Shown here: positions 45,781-58,744 of the stretch, in pieces
How positions within the stretch are numbered: position 1 is the first letter of the stretch
How the letters are laid out: each line of letters begins with the position of its first letter
The notes under the pieces: model-generated
What the model saw: only the letters and a program-made list of their open reading frames with translations
Database searches by the model: none
What the model was told of the DNA's origin: nothing
Origin: Gordionus sp. m RMFG-2023
Taxonomy: Eukaryota; Nematomorpha; Gordioida; Chordodea; Parachordodidae
Assembly: GCF_954871325.1 (NCBI RefSeq)
Contig: NC_088777.1
Span: 496,001 to 560,000, forward strand
Direction of reading: 5' to 3'
DNA length: 64,000 nucleotides
Translations under genes and position numbers: made by a program

Positions 45781-47500
45781 ATTCGACATTTGGCGCAACC
45801 ATTAATTATATGAATCATTTAGGCGACATAATTATAATATAACTCAAATAGTATTAGAATTGGAAAATGATTATGGCTTATTGGCCAAAAATAGAAGATC
45901 AAATAAAAAGCTGTGTTGAGTTTTTATAAAAATGTAAAGGTACCAAGGGAAATTTCCTTTGGCAATATATATGCATGGACATTATGGACTTTTCTATTAT
46001 AAGCTTAGACACTTAAATTTTATGATTTCTTGTCCATATTTATATTAATCATGTTAAAAATTTTTGGACACAGTAGAGATTTCATATAAAAAGGCTAATA
46101 TCTGGATAATTTTTTATTTATGAGTGTATTTGTTTTAAAAATATATATTGATATTTTATGATTATATATAGATATATAAATGGTATTATAAAAATATTAT
46201 TATTATTATAACGATTAAAATATGTTATATATATAAAATTTAAGCCATTTTGTGATAGTTCTTCTGGAGAAATAAACCACAGAATTTGATGTCAATTATT
46301 TGCAATTTATCTTTCAGCTTGTTGAAACGACAACATATAATTATTGGTTGGTTCATACATCTCTCCTTTCCACTTTTGTTGGGTCACACACAATTCCTTA
46401 GAAGTTTAGTGGGAAATTGATGGTCTTCATTTTTTTTTGTGTGACTTAAAAGGATTATCTTGGCTCCTCTACAATTTTATGGGTTATTGTGAAGACAGGA
46501 AAGATAAAAAAAAAGGTCATAAAAAGTATTTAATATCTAAGATACTCTTATTTAGCAAAAGATACAGTATATTTAACTTTTTTCATATTTTAAATAAAAT
46601 ATTTGTATCAAACAATCTGTATCTAAATTCTACTTTTAGGGACCTTCCTAACTTTCTAGGTATAAGAGCATGAACAAAAATTATTACTAATAGAAAATCA
46701 TCTGTTCTATGTGCTTATATTATGTAACAGAAGATAATAATTAATTGCCTTAATTAATCGTTATTTTCACTCTAAAACGACTAATTTATAACTGATCAAA
46801 AATATATTCTGATATCAAATCAAGATGAGAAATTTGATAAATACATGTAGATACAGATGAAAAAATGTAAGTCCTAAAAAAATTATGATGGATCTTAATT
46901 GTTTATATTTTTAAAATAAATTTATATGACAACAACTTCATAGCATAACGATGATAATATTAAAAATTTAGATGGTTTTTACTAATTTAATTTTGTAAGC
47001 CACTTATTAATGCAATCCTGCAAGACAAAGATAAAAGGTATAAAATCGAAATTTTGTTATTATGGTAATGTTTTAAACATATCTATAAATACGAAGTTTA
47101 TATTTTAAGCAATAAATCATCCTCTATTAATATCAAGATTGTTCCTGGTAAAATTAAATGTCAATGAAGGACGGAAATTGGATCTTATTTCCTGTTTGAG
47201 AAAAGATATTGACAAAAAAAAGACAGACTTGATTCCTTTTAAAAACAACACACCGTACACAGATTATTCTGATGAAGATTTTTTTTAAAAAAATAAAATT
47301 GGATGAGAATCTGAATGAAGATTCTTTTGAAGATTGAAACTCTATTCAAAATAAAGATTATTCTTATATTTTTACAAATTCTCCGAATTATATATTTTTT
47401 TATTTGTCAAGTACAATACAACCCTCCCATCCTCTGAGCCAGCTGAACGCGTGTTTAGCACAAAGAAATATCTGTCGAGCGCTGCTCTTGTTTATCCGAT
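45781..47500 (+). mobile_element. hAT-E transposon, longest copy (decayed)
   Basis: About 1.7 kb. The left part matches 19030-20500; the right part matches 23940-24400 and the split copy 27220-27573 / 35495-35700. Near the right end (about 47420-47470) the translation LPSSEPAERVFSTKKYL preserves the hAT C-terminal dimerisation motif. Frames elsewhere are closed, and the ends were not resolved to single bases. Confidence 0.65.
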
Positions 47501-48029
47501 TATAATAAAAACATTTAATTGTTAAATCCCCCCCCCCCACCTCCTCCTCAATAAATTTATCCTAGCCCCTAAATATTTGGAAGCAAGAGGCTCATAACTC
47601 CCCCCCCCCCCCTTCCTTTCATAGTATATAATTTTAGAAGTTCTGACATCTGTTTAAGATTTATAAAAAATAAAAAATATTCTCGCAAATTTGCAAAAAA
47701 GATTGTGCTTGATGGTAAATGTCCTTGGCATTAAAATTTAATCCTATTATATTGTTAATGAAAAAAAAATTATTAAATTGTATAAATGACACTTTGTATT
47801 AAAATGTAATTTTTAGGGATGCACCTAAATTTTTTATTTATCGGTTCTTCTTTTTTCAAATATCGGTTACCGGCCGATATTATAAAATTTACCGATCTGA
47901 TAAAATGGGGTCGTAGTTTGTTAGTTAGTTGTACGTTATATTTTTAGCAGCTGAGGCTTAACCGAACTGGATTAAGGTTTCAGATCTGACATATGACTTA
48001 TTAAATTGATTTATCAATAAAAAAAATTT
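47501..48029. other. Non-coding with a hAT-type terminus fragment
   Basis: Poly-C tracts at about 47528 and 47600. At 47816 TAGGGATGCACC is followed by TATCGGTTACCGGCCGATA, a fragment of the same element type seen at 13600-13745. Confidence 0.5.
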
Positions 48030-50033
48030 TTTTTTTATATCCTGTGAAATGATTATCACATATTATATTTTAAGAATTGCACATATAAAATTATTTACAT
48101 ATATTGCCTTCTATTGTGAGAAGGGGGGGGGGCTTCCTTATTTGGAAAAAAAAAATGATGCTAAATATTAGCAAAATATTAAAATTGATTTAAATATATT
48201 TTTCTTTTACACAACAAATTTATACAATAATTTTTCACAAATTGATTTGGATTAGGTTGAAATTATGAAAATCGTGAATATTATAATATAATAACTAAGA
48301 AAACTAAGAGATAATATTGATCAAGAATTTTTCTAGGGCTTATTTGAACTTTGAGGCAAAAGCGAAATGAATTTGAGATTTATTAGCCTCAACCTGACGA
48401 TCAAATCGTTACAATATTAACGTTGACTCAATTGAATATCATCATAAAATAACCGTTTGATTCAACTCAATGAATAATTTGTGATTCATAAAATGGGTCT
48501 AACCAATTTACATATACTATGTCTTTTAAACTCCTTCTGATCTAAGCATATATTAAATCTTGATTTGAAAAAAATTAAATATTTAGAGGAATTTTATTCA
48601 AAGAATATGAATTAATCTGAAGGTTAGCTACTTTTTTGGAATTTATTGAAGAGGCCAGATACAGAGTCGAAATCTAAAGTGATTGAGTTGTCTGAATTTA
48701 TGATGGCACAGACATTCTCAACCTGAATATTACCAGGAAATGGATGTCAAGGGTGATATTAGACAATTGGACAGAAATTATGTTGGGTGAAGTTTATCAG
48801 AAGGAAAAGAGCTAGCCACCAGGGCCAAATACGAAAAGATTTTGAATTTGGAAGATAGAGATCGATCTAGGGTATTTGAGGGGTAATGACTTTAAACCAT
48901 TGTAAGTATTCAAGAGTTTGAATTATATTTAGTGAAAATCTAACCAGTGATTAGATATGAATAATATTAATATTATTGCAAGTTATGAATAAGGTTATGA
49001 TCAGCACAGGTGCCATGGGTGGCACTAGCCGTGATGATCCCAGGCGGCTCAAATAAAAATTTATAGGAGGGGGAGGGGCTTTACCTCACATACCCCCTAT
49101 TTTACGGCGCTTCGTTTAACTTTTCCTCGGTCTTTGGTTTATATTTTTTTAAAAAAAGATATATTATACTTTTTAAATTGAAATTTGTAAACCCTGAACT
49201 AGTATTTGAAAGTTTCTGTTATTTAATTTGCATACATACAAAATATTAGCATATAAATAATGAAAGTAAAACAATACAAAGGCACAGTCACAATTTTTAC
49301 AGACATTATATTACCATTTTTAACCTTATAATTGTTGTAATATGTGCTTTAATTTCAAATCTACTTTTAAACAAAATCAAGAAAAACGAAGTCATATTCA
49401 AATCTACTTTTAAACAGAAAAATGAAACGAATTATAATATTATTTGTGTTCAGACGATGTAAATGAATATTATAGAAAAGGATATATAATTGAGGATATT
49501 TTTACTTGTTACGATTTTATGTTTTATTGCACAAATTTTTTATCTTTTAATTTTAATTCTTTTTTAATTTTTCTCTTATAATTTTTACTTTTATATGATA
49601 ATAATAATTAGTATTTATAGTTTATGGTTATGAATAAAATTTTAAAATATTAAACTACAACTTCTCAACCACAACAATAATGAATGACTAGAGATAAATT
49701 GAATCAAATATATAAATAAGGGACATACAGGCCTGGCCCTTGTATTTTAATATTTTAAATATACCTGGCCTGGGTCAAAATTTATTTTTAAGATACCCGA
49801 GTCAGGTTGGGCCTATTTTTAAAAAAATACCCAGGCCGTATTAAATATTTTTTATAAAAAATACGGGCCGGGCCCTGAAAATCTAAAACCATATCCGGGC
49901 CTAAATTTTTAAAAATATCCGGGACATGCAAATGTTATCTCTGCTGGTCTCTGATATAAATATTTTACATACAGTATTGTATATGACACATCAAAATATA
50001 TTATGACTCATCGTGATCCAACTATGAAGTGGC
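48030..50033. repeat. Older duplicate of the dup-X region
   Basis: Matches 53590-53700 and 54977-56290, including the GC-B element, up to TCGTGATC.AACTATGAAGT, where both copies diverge abruptly (50033 and 56290). Lower identity in the left half suggests it is older than the 50-55 kb duplication. Confidence 0.8.
49725..49975. mobile_element. GC-B type MITE
   Basis: ACATACAGGCCTGGCCCTTG at the left and GCTGGTCTCTGATA at the right, with repeated CCCGGGCC-like blocks inside. The duplicate is at 55943-56215. Confidence 0.65.
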
Positions 50034-50277
50034 ACGAAGGAGCAAATCTTGAGCGTTACTAGAAAAGAAACCACCCTCTAAGAACTTAATAACAATTTAT
50101 CACAAATAAAATAACACATATAATTCTAATGTATGTTTTTGTATACAAAAGTGTTCAAGCGGTTTTTAGAAGTTTGAACCGAACCGATGTTTTTTACGAA
50201 CCGACTCTTGAACTGTTAATTTTATCTAAACCGTGAACCGATATTCTATTCAAAAATTGATCGTTCTTTTTGCTACT
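50034..50277. other. Unique junction sequence between duplicated blocks
   Basis: Contains a GAACCGAACCG / AAACCGTGAACCG repeat scrap at 50185-50245. Sits between the end of the 48-50 kb duplicate and the start of copy 2 of the 34.6 kb block. Confidence 0.5.
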
Positions 50278-51024
50278 AAACCACATTTATAACATTTAAG
50301 TATATTATAATCTATATCGTTATTATATTTGTATTTATTATTCTCTTTATCAAATGTATTATTATACTTGACTTTAATATAGTATTATTTCTTTTGTTAT
50401 TATCATATATCTTATTAACAACAGGCATATTTTTATTTGCCATTTCTTTATCTGCTCGCTCAGAAGCTAATGCCAGATCAAAAATAAATTGGAAAGTCAA
50501 TACATTATTATCTCTTTCAAGACCGTCGGGATATAGAGCTCTAATATCTCTTTCCAATCCCGGTATTTCCATGCCAACCATAAACTGAGCACGTTAACGC
50601 TCGTCAATATCATTAAGATAATGACAACGCTGGCCAATTGTTCTAATTTAATTTGCAAATTCAGTTATGGTTTCAGTTGTTCTTCGTAATTTAACGAAAT
50701 CAAATCTAGAAGCAAAAACTGTTGACGTCGGTTTTAATAATTTAAAACATATTGACTTAATTTCCTTAAAAGATAAAGTTTCGATCGAATCAGGATAAAA
50801 AATGGTCCACACTCAATATTCTTATTACCAAAAAATGTTAAAAATATATCTCTATATTGACATTCAGATGGGATTACGTTTTTTAACCGAAAACTGGCTT
50901 TCCTTGAGAAAAATATCTAGAAATTGAAGTATCGTTATCGAATTTATCAAATTTAATCTTAGAAAAATCCGCCAATTTTTTCGAATCTCCATTTAAGGAA
51001 TTATTTTCTCCATTCGTCGCCATT

Positions 51025-51162
51025 TATAATAAAACGACTACGACTACTTATTAGTTATTTTTATTTTAAAATAATCACATCAAATTTATTAATTAATTAA
51101 TTCGAATGTTCCATTCAATTTTTTATATAATATATATAAATATTTTAAAATAATTTATTACA
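51025..51162 (-). repeat. LTR copy carried by the segmental duplication
   Basis: 138 bp, collinear with 35357-35494. It came with the duplicated block and is not a separate insertion. Confidence 0.85.
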
Positions 51163-51923
51163 ACACGTACAGATTATTCTGATAATGATTAAAAAGAAAT
51201 TGGATGAGGAACTGAATGAAGATTCTTTTGAAGATGAACTAAGCTTTTTTAAAAAATAAAGATTATTCATTAATTTTTATAAATTTGCTTAATACAACCC
51301 TCCCATCCTCTGCCCCCGTTAAATGTGTGTTTAGCACAGTGAAAGCTGATTGAGAACTGTTATTGGTTACCTGATCCAAATTTTAAAAATCAATTCTTGT
51401 TAAAAATAAATAAAAAATTATTACAAAAATATTTTATTGATAACCCTTGCAGCCAAATATATGCATCCTGCCCTCTAAATATTTGAAGCAAGATGCTCAT
51501 AACACCCCTCCCCCAACAAGTAACCGCTGTACCTGACCTATAAAAATATTTTGTAAATTTTGTGTGTCCCATATATCTTTTTGTTTTAGGTTGCTGTACC
51601 AATCTCTACTACTAATAAAATTAATAGAAAAGAGATATCAATGAAACTCACTGAACTAAATATATTATCGATCTTTAGATGTATCCTGGTTCCAAGTATC
51701 TTCAAAATTCTTTTTTATAAAATATAAACCTACTAAAAATAAAATATAAGTTACTTGTTAGTTATATAAATAAATTAATTTTATTTTGTTTGAATTAAAT
51801 TATACAAAATTTGTAGAGTTCTGGTTAATGAAATATCAACAACTCAAATAAATTACATTCAAATCAGATATAAATGTATTTAACCAAGATTCTCTTAAGG
51901 ATTTAAAATGTCATATTAAATTA

Positions 51924-51931
51924 GTGTACAC
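51924..51931. other. Empty P element insertion site
   Basis: A single GTGTACAC with the same left flank as 36241-36243 and the same right flank as 41609 onward. It represents the locus before P insertion. Confidence 0.95.
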
Positions 51932-54016
51932 ATATTTATATAATGAATACAAATTTAAATTTTTTATTGTGATTAGCAACAGTTATGTTAATAAATTTGA
52001 AAAAGACAATTTGATAAATAATAATTGTTAATGAAAAATAAAGCAGTTTGTTAATATAAGCAATCAAAATTATCATTGTCCTTTAATGAGAGTCTTAGTA
52101 CGTATCCAATCATTAAAATCTTGATTCGTTTCTTTATAATATGGTAATTTTTTCATTACATCAATCCATGCTTGAATTTTTGGGTATTTTGCAAAATTAT
52201 ATTTTGACATCCATAAAAATGAAACATTACAAAATTGAAATGTCAGCTATTGTCATTTGATCTCCTATAATATATTTTATATTTCGGTATATAATTACTA
52301 ATAACCTGCAATGTATTTGCTCTGACTCAATAATAATTCTAAATTATCTAAAACTTCATGCATGTCCTTTTCCCTTTCAGGATTCGAAGGCTTATTGTGC
52401 ATAACTTGAGGGTACTATAATAAACTATTGAAATTATTATTTAAAAAGTTCAAACCGCATATTCTTTCAAAGCTGGCCAAAATCTTCCTATAAAAAATCT
52501 AATCTGCTATCAACCAAAGCTCGTTTTTTTTCATCTTTTGGGTATAAAGGATCACCACATTTATTGGCAAGATATTTCATAATTGCACGACTAGCAAAAA
52601 AACAATAATTACAACAAATAATTGCCAAAATACCTTTCACAAATAATAAATCCATTATCATCAATTGTAGGCACAGTATGGAGTGGATTTATCTTAATTT
52701 TAATTTTAATTAAAATTTAAATATTAAATAAAATTTACCTTCTTATATTCAGGTGTGTTTTGTTCTCCTTTCTGTAAATCAATATCAACAATCTCATGAG
52801 GCATATTCAAAGCCTTTGTAGTCATCCATACAGCTCTTCCTGCACACTCCTGTGTTCCTTTCATAATATATAATTTTACAGGTTGAGACATTTTTAAATT
52901 TTAAAAATAATATAATCTTGCAAATTTACACGAAATTGTGCTTTATATTTTAATTGTATTCTAAAATTATTATTATCTACAATTTAATAAATTTAATTAA
53001 AATGCAATTTTATCTATAAATAAAATATAAATGTGATGGTAAATGTCCTTGGTATTAAGATATAATTCTGTTGTTAATCAAAAAATAGGAATCGTAGTCT
53101 TTATATTAAAATGTAATTTTATTTTTAATCAAGATATAATAGTTATATTAAACATCCATTGTTTAGTGGCCGCATGTGTTTTATTACAATTTTGTTGTAA
53201 AATACTCAAAAATTTTATATTACAATTTAAAATCCTTTACGTAAATTAATTAGTCCAAATAGTAATTAGATTTAAGACAGATATCCTTTTAGAAATTAAT
53301 TAAAATTTCACCATATATTTTGTTAAACAAATAATTTCTATAAGCCATTAATATGGGTGAAATGGCAATGCTAGTATAGCCTTGTGAGTAAATGTTTTAT
53401 AGCAACCTCATTTTTACTGAGGCCTTGCCCTACTCCTTGTTTGCTCACTTTTGCATATCATACATAATAATATCAAACATATTTTTTTTTACTATTTCTT
53501 ATATTTTTGGACAAAAACATGTTTAAAATGATAAGTTAAATACTATATTACAGTTATCACATTTTTATTAGGAAAAAGGTTCATACAAAATTGTTATCAC
53601 ATATTTTATTTTAAGAATTGCACATATTAAATTATTTCATATAATTGCTTTCTATAGTGGGAGAGGCTTCCTCCTTTGGCTAAAAATAATTTTTAAAAAA
53701 TGTGAGGTTATATTCTGAAGTTGTGGGCCTTCAGTTACTGGTAAAATATAAGGTGACACTTTGGTCATGTGATTTGGTATGTGTCATTTTAGATTATTAA
53801 AAGAAACTACTTAACACTTATATTTTAAATTTAAATTACTATAAGTCAAAAAAGTAAAAACAAAGATTTATTCTCTAATTCATAGAATATAAATTAATCT
53901 GAAGGCCAGCTACATTTTTGGAATATATTTAAGAGGCCAGATACAGAGATGAGAATCTTAGGTAAATGAGTTGTCTGAATTTATGATGGCACAGACATTC
54001 TCAACCTGAATATTTG
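51932..54016. repeat. Segmental duplication, copy 2, right block
   Basis: Matches 41609-43575 and then jumps to sequence matching 44476 onward, with about 0.9 kb of copy 1 missing. Confidence 0.88.
52073..52890 (-). pseudogene. Glutathione S-transferase pseudogene (duplicate)
   Basis: Collinear with the intact GST at 41754-42569, with all four introns retained. The start reads MSQPVKLYIMKGTQECAG. Compared with the intact copy there is a 1 bp loss in exon 3 (near 52493) and a 2 bp loss in exon 5 (near 52233), each shifting the frame, plus scattered substitutions. A full GST cannot be made from it. As the introns are present, it arose by DNA duplication, not retrocopying. Confidence 0.9.
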
Positions 54017-54976
54017 GTGTTAAAGTATCTAGATACAAGTGTTTAGATACTGTAACTAGAACCTGAAATTTTGTTTACCACTCTTAAATGCCTTACTTAA
54101 AGGATTTGAAGATAGGTAAATTAATCAGTATTTAATAATTCTAGGTTTATTAGGACAATTTTTGAAGATGAAAATATTTTGGCAACTATGCTTCATCCTT
54201 TTTTTAAACTAGATTGGACATGGTTGCAAATGGATGAAAATTTTAATTAAAAAAAACAATTAATACAAAGATTAGTTGAGGAATTATCAAAGTCTTCAAA
54301 TGAGTGCAAATTAGCCTGTAAAAAAAACCAATAATTTAATATCCGATATTTTTCAGTATCCCACAGCAGGAGATATGATTGTTAATGATTTAAATTCTGA
54401 TAATCAACAAATTTTAAATAGTTCTTTCAAAAATGAATGCCGAGATTTTAGTATTTTTAAACAATATCCTGATATAAAAATGTTATTCATTAAATATAAA
54501 ACCACAATCCCTTCCAGCGCTCCTGTTGAAAGACTTTAGTATAGCTAAAAATGTCTTTACAGATAAACGAGGATGTCTTAAACCAAAATTTTGAAAATAT
54601 TTTACTGAAATCTAATAATTATTTATAATCATTTAATCATATATTATATTATTTTATTAATGATATATAATAATTATTTTTATTAATCATATATTATTAA
54701 TATCTAAAAATCATTATTTTAGTTATATTTTGATAAATGTGATATCGAGTCAATAAATTTTTCAGATAATTTCATAAATTTTCACAATAGAATCCTAATT
54801 TAGGTTTATTCAAACCTTATCTAAGAGTATAATAAAAAATGTATCTGTACCTAGATACATTTTAAATTGTATCTGTATCTAGATAACTTTTTAGAAACTG
54901 TATTTGTATCTAGATAAATTTTTAGACTATGTATCTGTATCTAGATCTATTTAAAAAGCATCTTTTAACCACTCTG
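54017..54976 (+). mobile_element. hAT transposon remnant with transposase C-terminal region
   Basis: Inserted in the dup-X repeat: copy 1 reads uninterrupted GAATATTTGGAGGAACC near 44600, while here ATTTGG is present on both sides (about 54011-54016 and 54977-54982). The right end, read inverted, is CAGAGTGGTTAAAAGATGC, a hAT-type terminus; the left starts TGTTAAAGTATC, apparently short by a few bases. Inside, about 54170-54560, the translation shows ILATMLHPFFKLDW and SSAPVERL with SIAKNVFTDKR, typical of the hAT RNase H-like end and dimerisation region. Stops and frame changes between them show that it is dead. TATCTAGAT motifs repeat near the ends. Confidence 0.8.
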
Positions 54977-56290
54977 ATTTGGAGGAACCAGGAAATGGGT
55001 GTGAAGGGATAATTGACAATTGGACAGAAATTATGTTGGATGAAGTTTATCAGAAGGAAAGGAGCTAGCCACCAGAGCCATATACGAAAAGATTTACAAG
55101 ATAGAGATCGATCTAGGGAATTGTTTAGGGTAATGACTTTAAACCATTGTAAGTATTCATTTGAAATTATATTTAGTAAAAATCTAACCAAAGATTAGAT
55201 ATGGATAATATTAATATTAGTGCAAGTTATGAATAAGGTTATGATCAGCACAGGTGCCATGGGTGGCACTAGGCTAGATAATCACAGGTGGCTCAAATAA
55301 AATTTTATAGGGGGGCTTTACCTCACATAATCCCCTATTTTGCGGCACTTCGTTCCACTTTTCTCGGTCTTTGGTTTATGTTTTTTTTTTTAAAAATATA
55401 TATTATACTTTTTAAATTGAAATGTGTAAACCCTGAACTAGTTATTTGTAAGTTTCTTTGTTATTTATTTTCCATACATACAAATTACTAACATACAAAT
55501 AATGAAATTAAAACAATACAAAGGCACAGTCATAATTTTTATAGACATTATAGTACCATTTTTAACCTTATAAGTTGTAATATGTGCTTTAATATTCAAA
55601 TATACTTTTAAACAAAATCAAGAAAAACGAAGTAATATTCAAATCTACTTTTAAACAGAAAAATGAAACGAATTATTATATTATTTGTGTTCAGACAGAC
55701 GATGTAAATTAATATTATAGAAAAGTATATATAATTGAGGATATTTTTACTTGTTACGATTTTATGATTTTTCGCACATAATTTTTAATCTTTTAATTTT
55801 TCTCTTATAATTTTTACTTTTATTTGATAATAATAATTAGTATTTATAGTTTATGAATAAAATTTTAAAATATTAAACTACAACTTCTCAACCACAACAA
55901 TAATGAATGACTAGAGATAAATTGAATCAAATATATAAATAAGAGACATGCAGGCCTGGCCCTTGTATTTTAATTTTTTAAATATACCTGGCCTGGGCCA
56001 AAAATTTATTTTTAAGATACCCGAGTCAGGTTGGGCCTATTTTTAAAAAAATACCCAAGCCCAGGCCGTATATTTTAAATCCTCATTGACTATAAAAATT
56101 ATATTATTTTTATAAAAAATCCGGGCCGGGCCTGAAAATGTAAAACCATATCCTGGCCTAAATTTTAAAAAATATCAGGGACGTGCGAATGTTATCTCTG
56201 CTGGTCTCTGATATAAATATTTTACATACAGTATTATATATGACACATCAAAATATATTATGACTCATCGTGATCTAACTATGAAGTAAT
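54977..56290. repeat. dup-X repeat, copy 3, with following duplicate
   Basis: Continues the dup-X repeat after the hAT insertion and then matches 49070-50033 to an abrupt end at 56290. Includes the GC-B MITE at 55943-56215. Confidence 0.8.
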
Positions 56291-56341
56291 TACCATAAGA
56301 AACAATCAGTTAATGAAATGGGCTTTGCCCACCATGCCTCA

Positions 56342-56418
56342 TTAATAGAAGTGGTATCTAATAATTCGTAGTACTACTTCCTCAGAAAGAAATTGGTCGA
56401 TTTGGGTTAGTACTCTCG
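56342..56418 (-). CDS. Candidate last exon of an unknown - strand gene
   Basis: A good acceptor (TTATGTTTCAG) at 56419-56420 opens a 77 bp block reading RVLTQIDQFLSEEVVLRIIR and ending at a TAA. The sequence is helix-like and starts in phase 1. Other - strand candidate exons lie at 58446-58626 and 60210-60400, but the phases do not join directly, so exons would be missing between them. Confidence 0.3.
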
Positions 56419-56499
56419 CTGAAACATAAATCGATATTAAAGAAAATGATTATAAGATATGAATAGGAACAAGACTCTGCCATGGAGAGCAAAATATTA

Positions 56500-57190
56500 G
56501 TTATTGAATGACATTACATTTAAAATCATGTTATAAAATTACTAATATAGATTTAAATATTGTATACAGAATTAAAGTTAATATTGTCTTAAAAACATTT
56601 ATTCAAATTGAACGGTCAAAAACGCAAATATCTTTGAAGGTATTTAACCTAAAAGCCGAAATTAAATATAAAATTCTTAAATAAAAAAAAAAGATTATAT
56701 TCTTTTATTTATAAAGAGAAAATTTTCATATATAATACAAAATAAAATTATACAAAATATAAACATAATTCACAATGCGACTGGATGTCCTAGGTAGAGG
56801 AAATGCCTAAAAATAATTTGAATAATGACTTGGATAGAAATTTGATTCAACCAATATAAATATAAAACACATATTAAGAAGGTTATATTTGTACAAAACC
56901 TGGGTATAAAAAGAATCGGATAACAACCAAGAGTTTAAAATGCGATCTTAAGAAGACGAGAATCATAGATATTGGGTGGGACGTGAAGCTCCCCATAAAA
57001 GATTTATAATTTCAAAATAATAATGCTTGCAAGTCTTTCCTAAGATGGATATTTTATTTTTACGAGATGTTATTTTTTTCTTCTTCTAATCTAGCAATTT
57101 AAATGGTTTATTATCAAAGGGTTATTATCTTAATCAATTGCAAAAATTAAATAGTACATTTATTTTTTTTTAATGGTTGAATATTTTTAT
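56500..57190. other. Non-coding stretch
   Basis: AT-rich. No feature supported. Confidence 0.4.
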
Positions 57191-57196
57191 TGCAAG

Positions 57197-57378
57197 TTAC
57201 ACGAGAGGGAATCAATATAAACGTGGAACTTGGCGAAGCACCGAGGAAATGGATTTCGGGAACGGGCCAATCAAATTATAGATGGGGTTTTATGGGCCGG
57301 ATAGCTAAAAAATTTCCACCAATCCCATGTCGATCTCGGATACAAATATTTATCATCCGCAAAATTAATTATTCGTAA
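57197..57378 (+). CDS. Candidate last exon of an unknown + strand gene
   Basis: After a TTATTGCAAG acceptor a 182 bp block is open for 60 codons (INVELGEAPRKWISG, later YRWGFMGRIAKKFPP) and ends TAA. Wobble positions are G/C-richer than the flanks, as in the recognised exons. AATAAA-type signals follow within 40 bp. No family is recognised, and no upstream exon of the same gene was found. Confidence 0.4.
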
Positions 57379-57399
57379 ATATAGATATAAAACGCGAAC

Positions 57400-58445
57400 G
57401 TTGAATTTAAATAAAATTTTTCTATTAATTTGATTTCGATCAAGTGATACACCATGATTAGAATTGTATAATGTTAATAATATATGTCATGTCAGTATAT
57501 AAAATATTTAAAATTAGGCTTGAAATGATTTCTTTGTTATTTTAAGTACAATGAGATTTCTGTGAATATAATTTGATTTGTAACTATAATTTAAATATAA
57601 ATATTATGTATATAAAAATAATAAATACAGTTATTCGAGATTTTTAACTTGATGTGACCAGTAAATGTATCATGATACATTTAAACTGATCATCTTCAAG
57701 AACAGATACTCTCCTTTTTTTTTTCTTTTAAAAGAAGTCTAAAAAGGTAATGGATTCTAGTTCTATATCTTCAAATTTTTCGAATAATCCGTGTATGAAT
57801 TTCAGCGAATTTTGGTCTCTGAAAAAAGAATTTTCGGTATAAACTGAAACCGAGAGGGGAGTCTGAGCTATCAAGCGTATGTAATGATGCAATAAATGTT
57901 GTCTAATTTGATATATAATTTTTAATTAAAAAAAAATATATAAAATTAATTTAAAATCATCAATGAAAAAAAAAGGTAGAGTGTAATTGAGATAAGCCTA
58001 TTTCAGTATAGTTTACAAAAAAATAGTGGTTATAATATCTTAATCCATATTTTGCAGATTTATTATCATGTCCGGCCAGTGTTTACGTGAGAGTGAAAAT
58101 ATAAGGAAACAGGATTAACATAATATTTTTTACTCCCTACCCATTATCCCTCTCAAAGATATATAGAGGCAAATGCCGCCTACCTCACCCCATTCATGTT
58201 ATGGCTTTGCCCGGTAACAAAGCCATGGATCCAATAAAAGATTACGACACATATAAATTGATATATAAAATAAAATAAACCCGACTACCAACTTCTTTAT
58301 TCTTATAATCAACCTTAATTTTATTTTTACATTTCGTAACCATATGTGTGTTACAAATGCAACTTTTGTCATGCACTATTTGGCATATGACGCCAATCAA
58401 AAAACCCTTACGAGAATGAATATAACAAGGTTTAAACGAACTAAC
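57400..58445. other. Non-coding stretch
   Basis: AT-rich, with a small palindromic GGCTTTGCCC motif near 58203 also seen at 56322. No gene supported. Confidence 0.4.
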
Positions 58446-58626
58446 TTGAACAGCTGGCAAATAAAGGCCGTGAATTTGGTGTGTTTGTCGCGTCTGTTAA
58501 TAACGGTACTACCTTTCTCCATTTTTGCGTACATATTCAATATGCGGGACACGTTATGTTTGGTACACGTGTCCCACCCTTCGCTATGGAACGCGTTCAA
58601 TTTGGTAAAATATTCGTTGATTTTGC
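58446..58626 (-). CDS. Candidate internal exon of an unknown - strand gene
   Basis: A patch of balanced base composition. On the - strand, between a TTTTGATAAG acceptor and an AA/GTTAGT donor, 181 bp encode KINEYFTKLNAFHSEGWD, then SRILNMYAKMEKGS and KFTAFICQLF. It enters in phase 1 and leaves in phase 2. Both + strand frames across the same patch are also open (for example GHVMFGTRVPPF), so the strand is uncertain. The - strand is favoured by its splice sites and amphipathic helical look. No family recognised. Confidence 0.4.
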
Positions 58627-58744
58627 CTTATCAAAATTGAAAAAAAAATCAGTTTGTATCATTTTATTTTCCTTTAAAAAGAGTGCAAATAAAGCGGTCC
58701 GGTTCGTGGCGCGATATGCAATTTAATCATTTTTAATTAAGGAA

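Larger units (their letters stand above)
50278..51931. repeat. Segmental duplication, copy 2, left block
   Basis: Matches 34600-36251: a piece of the Ty3/gypsy fossil gag region (about 50280-51020, broken), one LTR (51025-51162), the ACACG flank and the hAT-E right part with its decayed transposase signature at about 51290-51350. No rest of the retrotransposon is present, so the copy starts inside the fossil. Confidence 0.9.

Noticed and set aside
50312-50588. Opposing open frames on both strands
   Set aside because: They belong to the duplicated gag remnant of the Ty3/gypsy fossil and its antisense shadow.
58344-58726. Two overlapping + strand frames across the GC-richer patch
   Set aside because: They lack matching splice sites, and the - strand block has better acceptor and donor; the strand remains uncertain.
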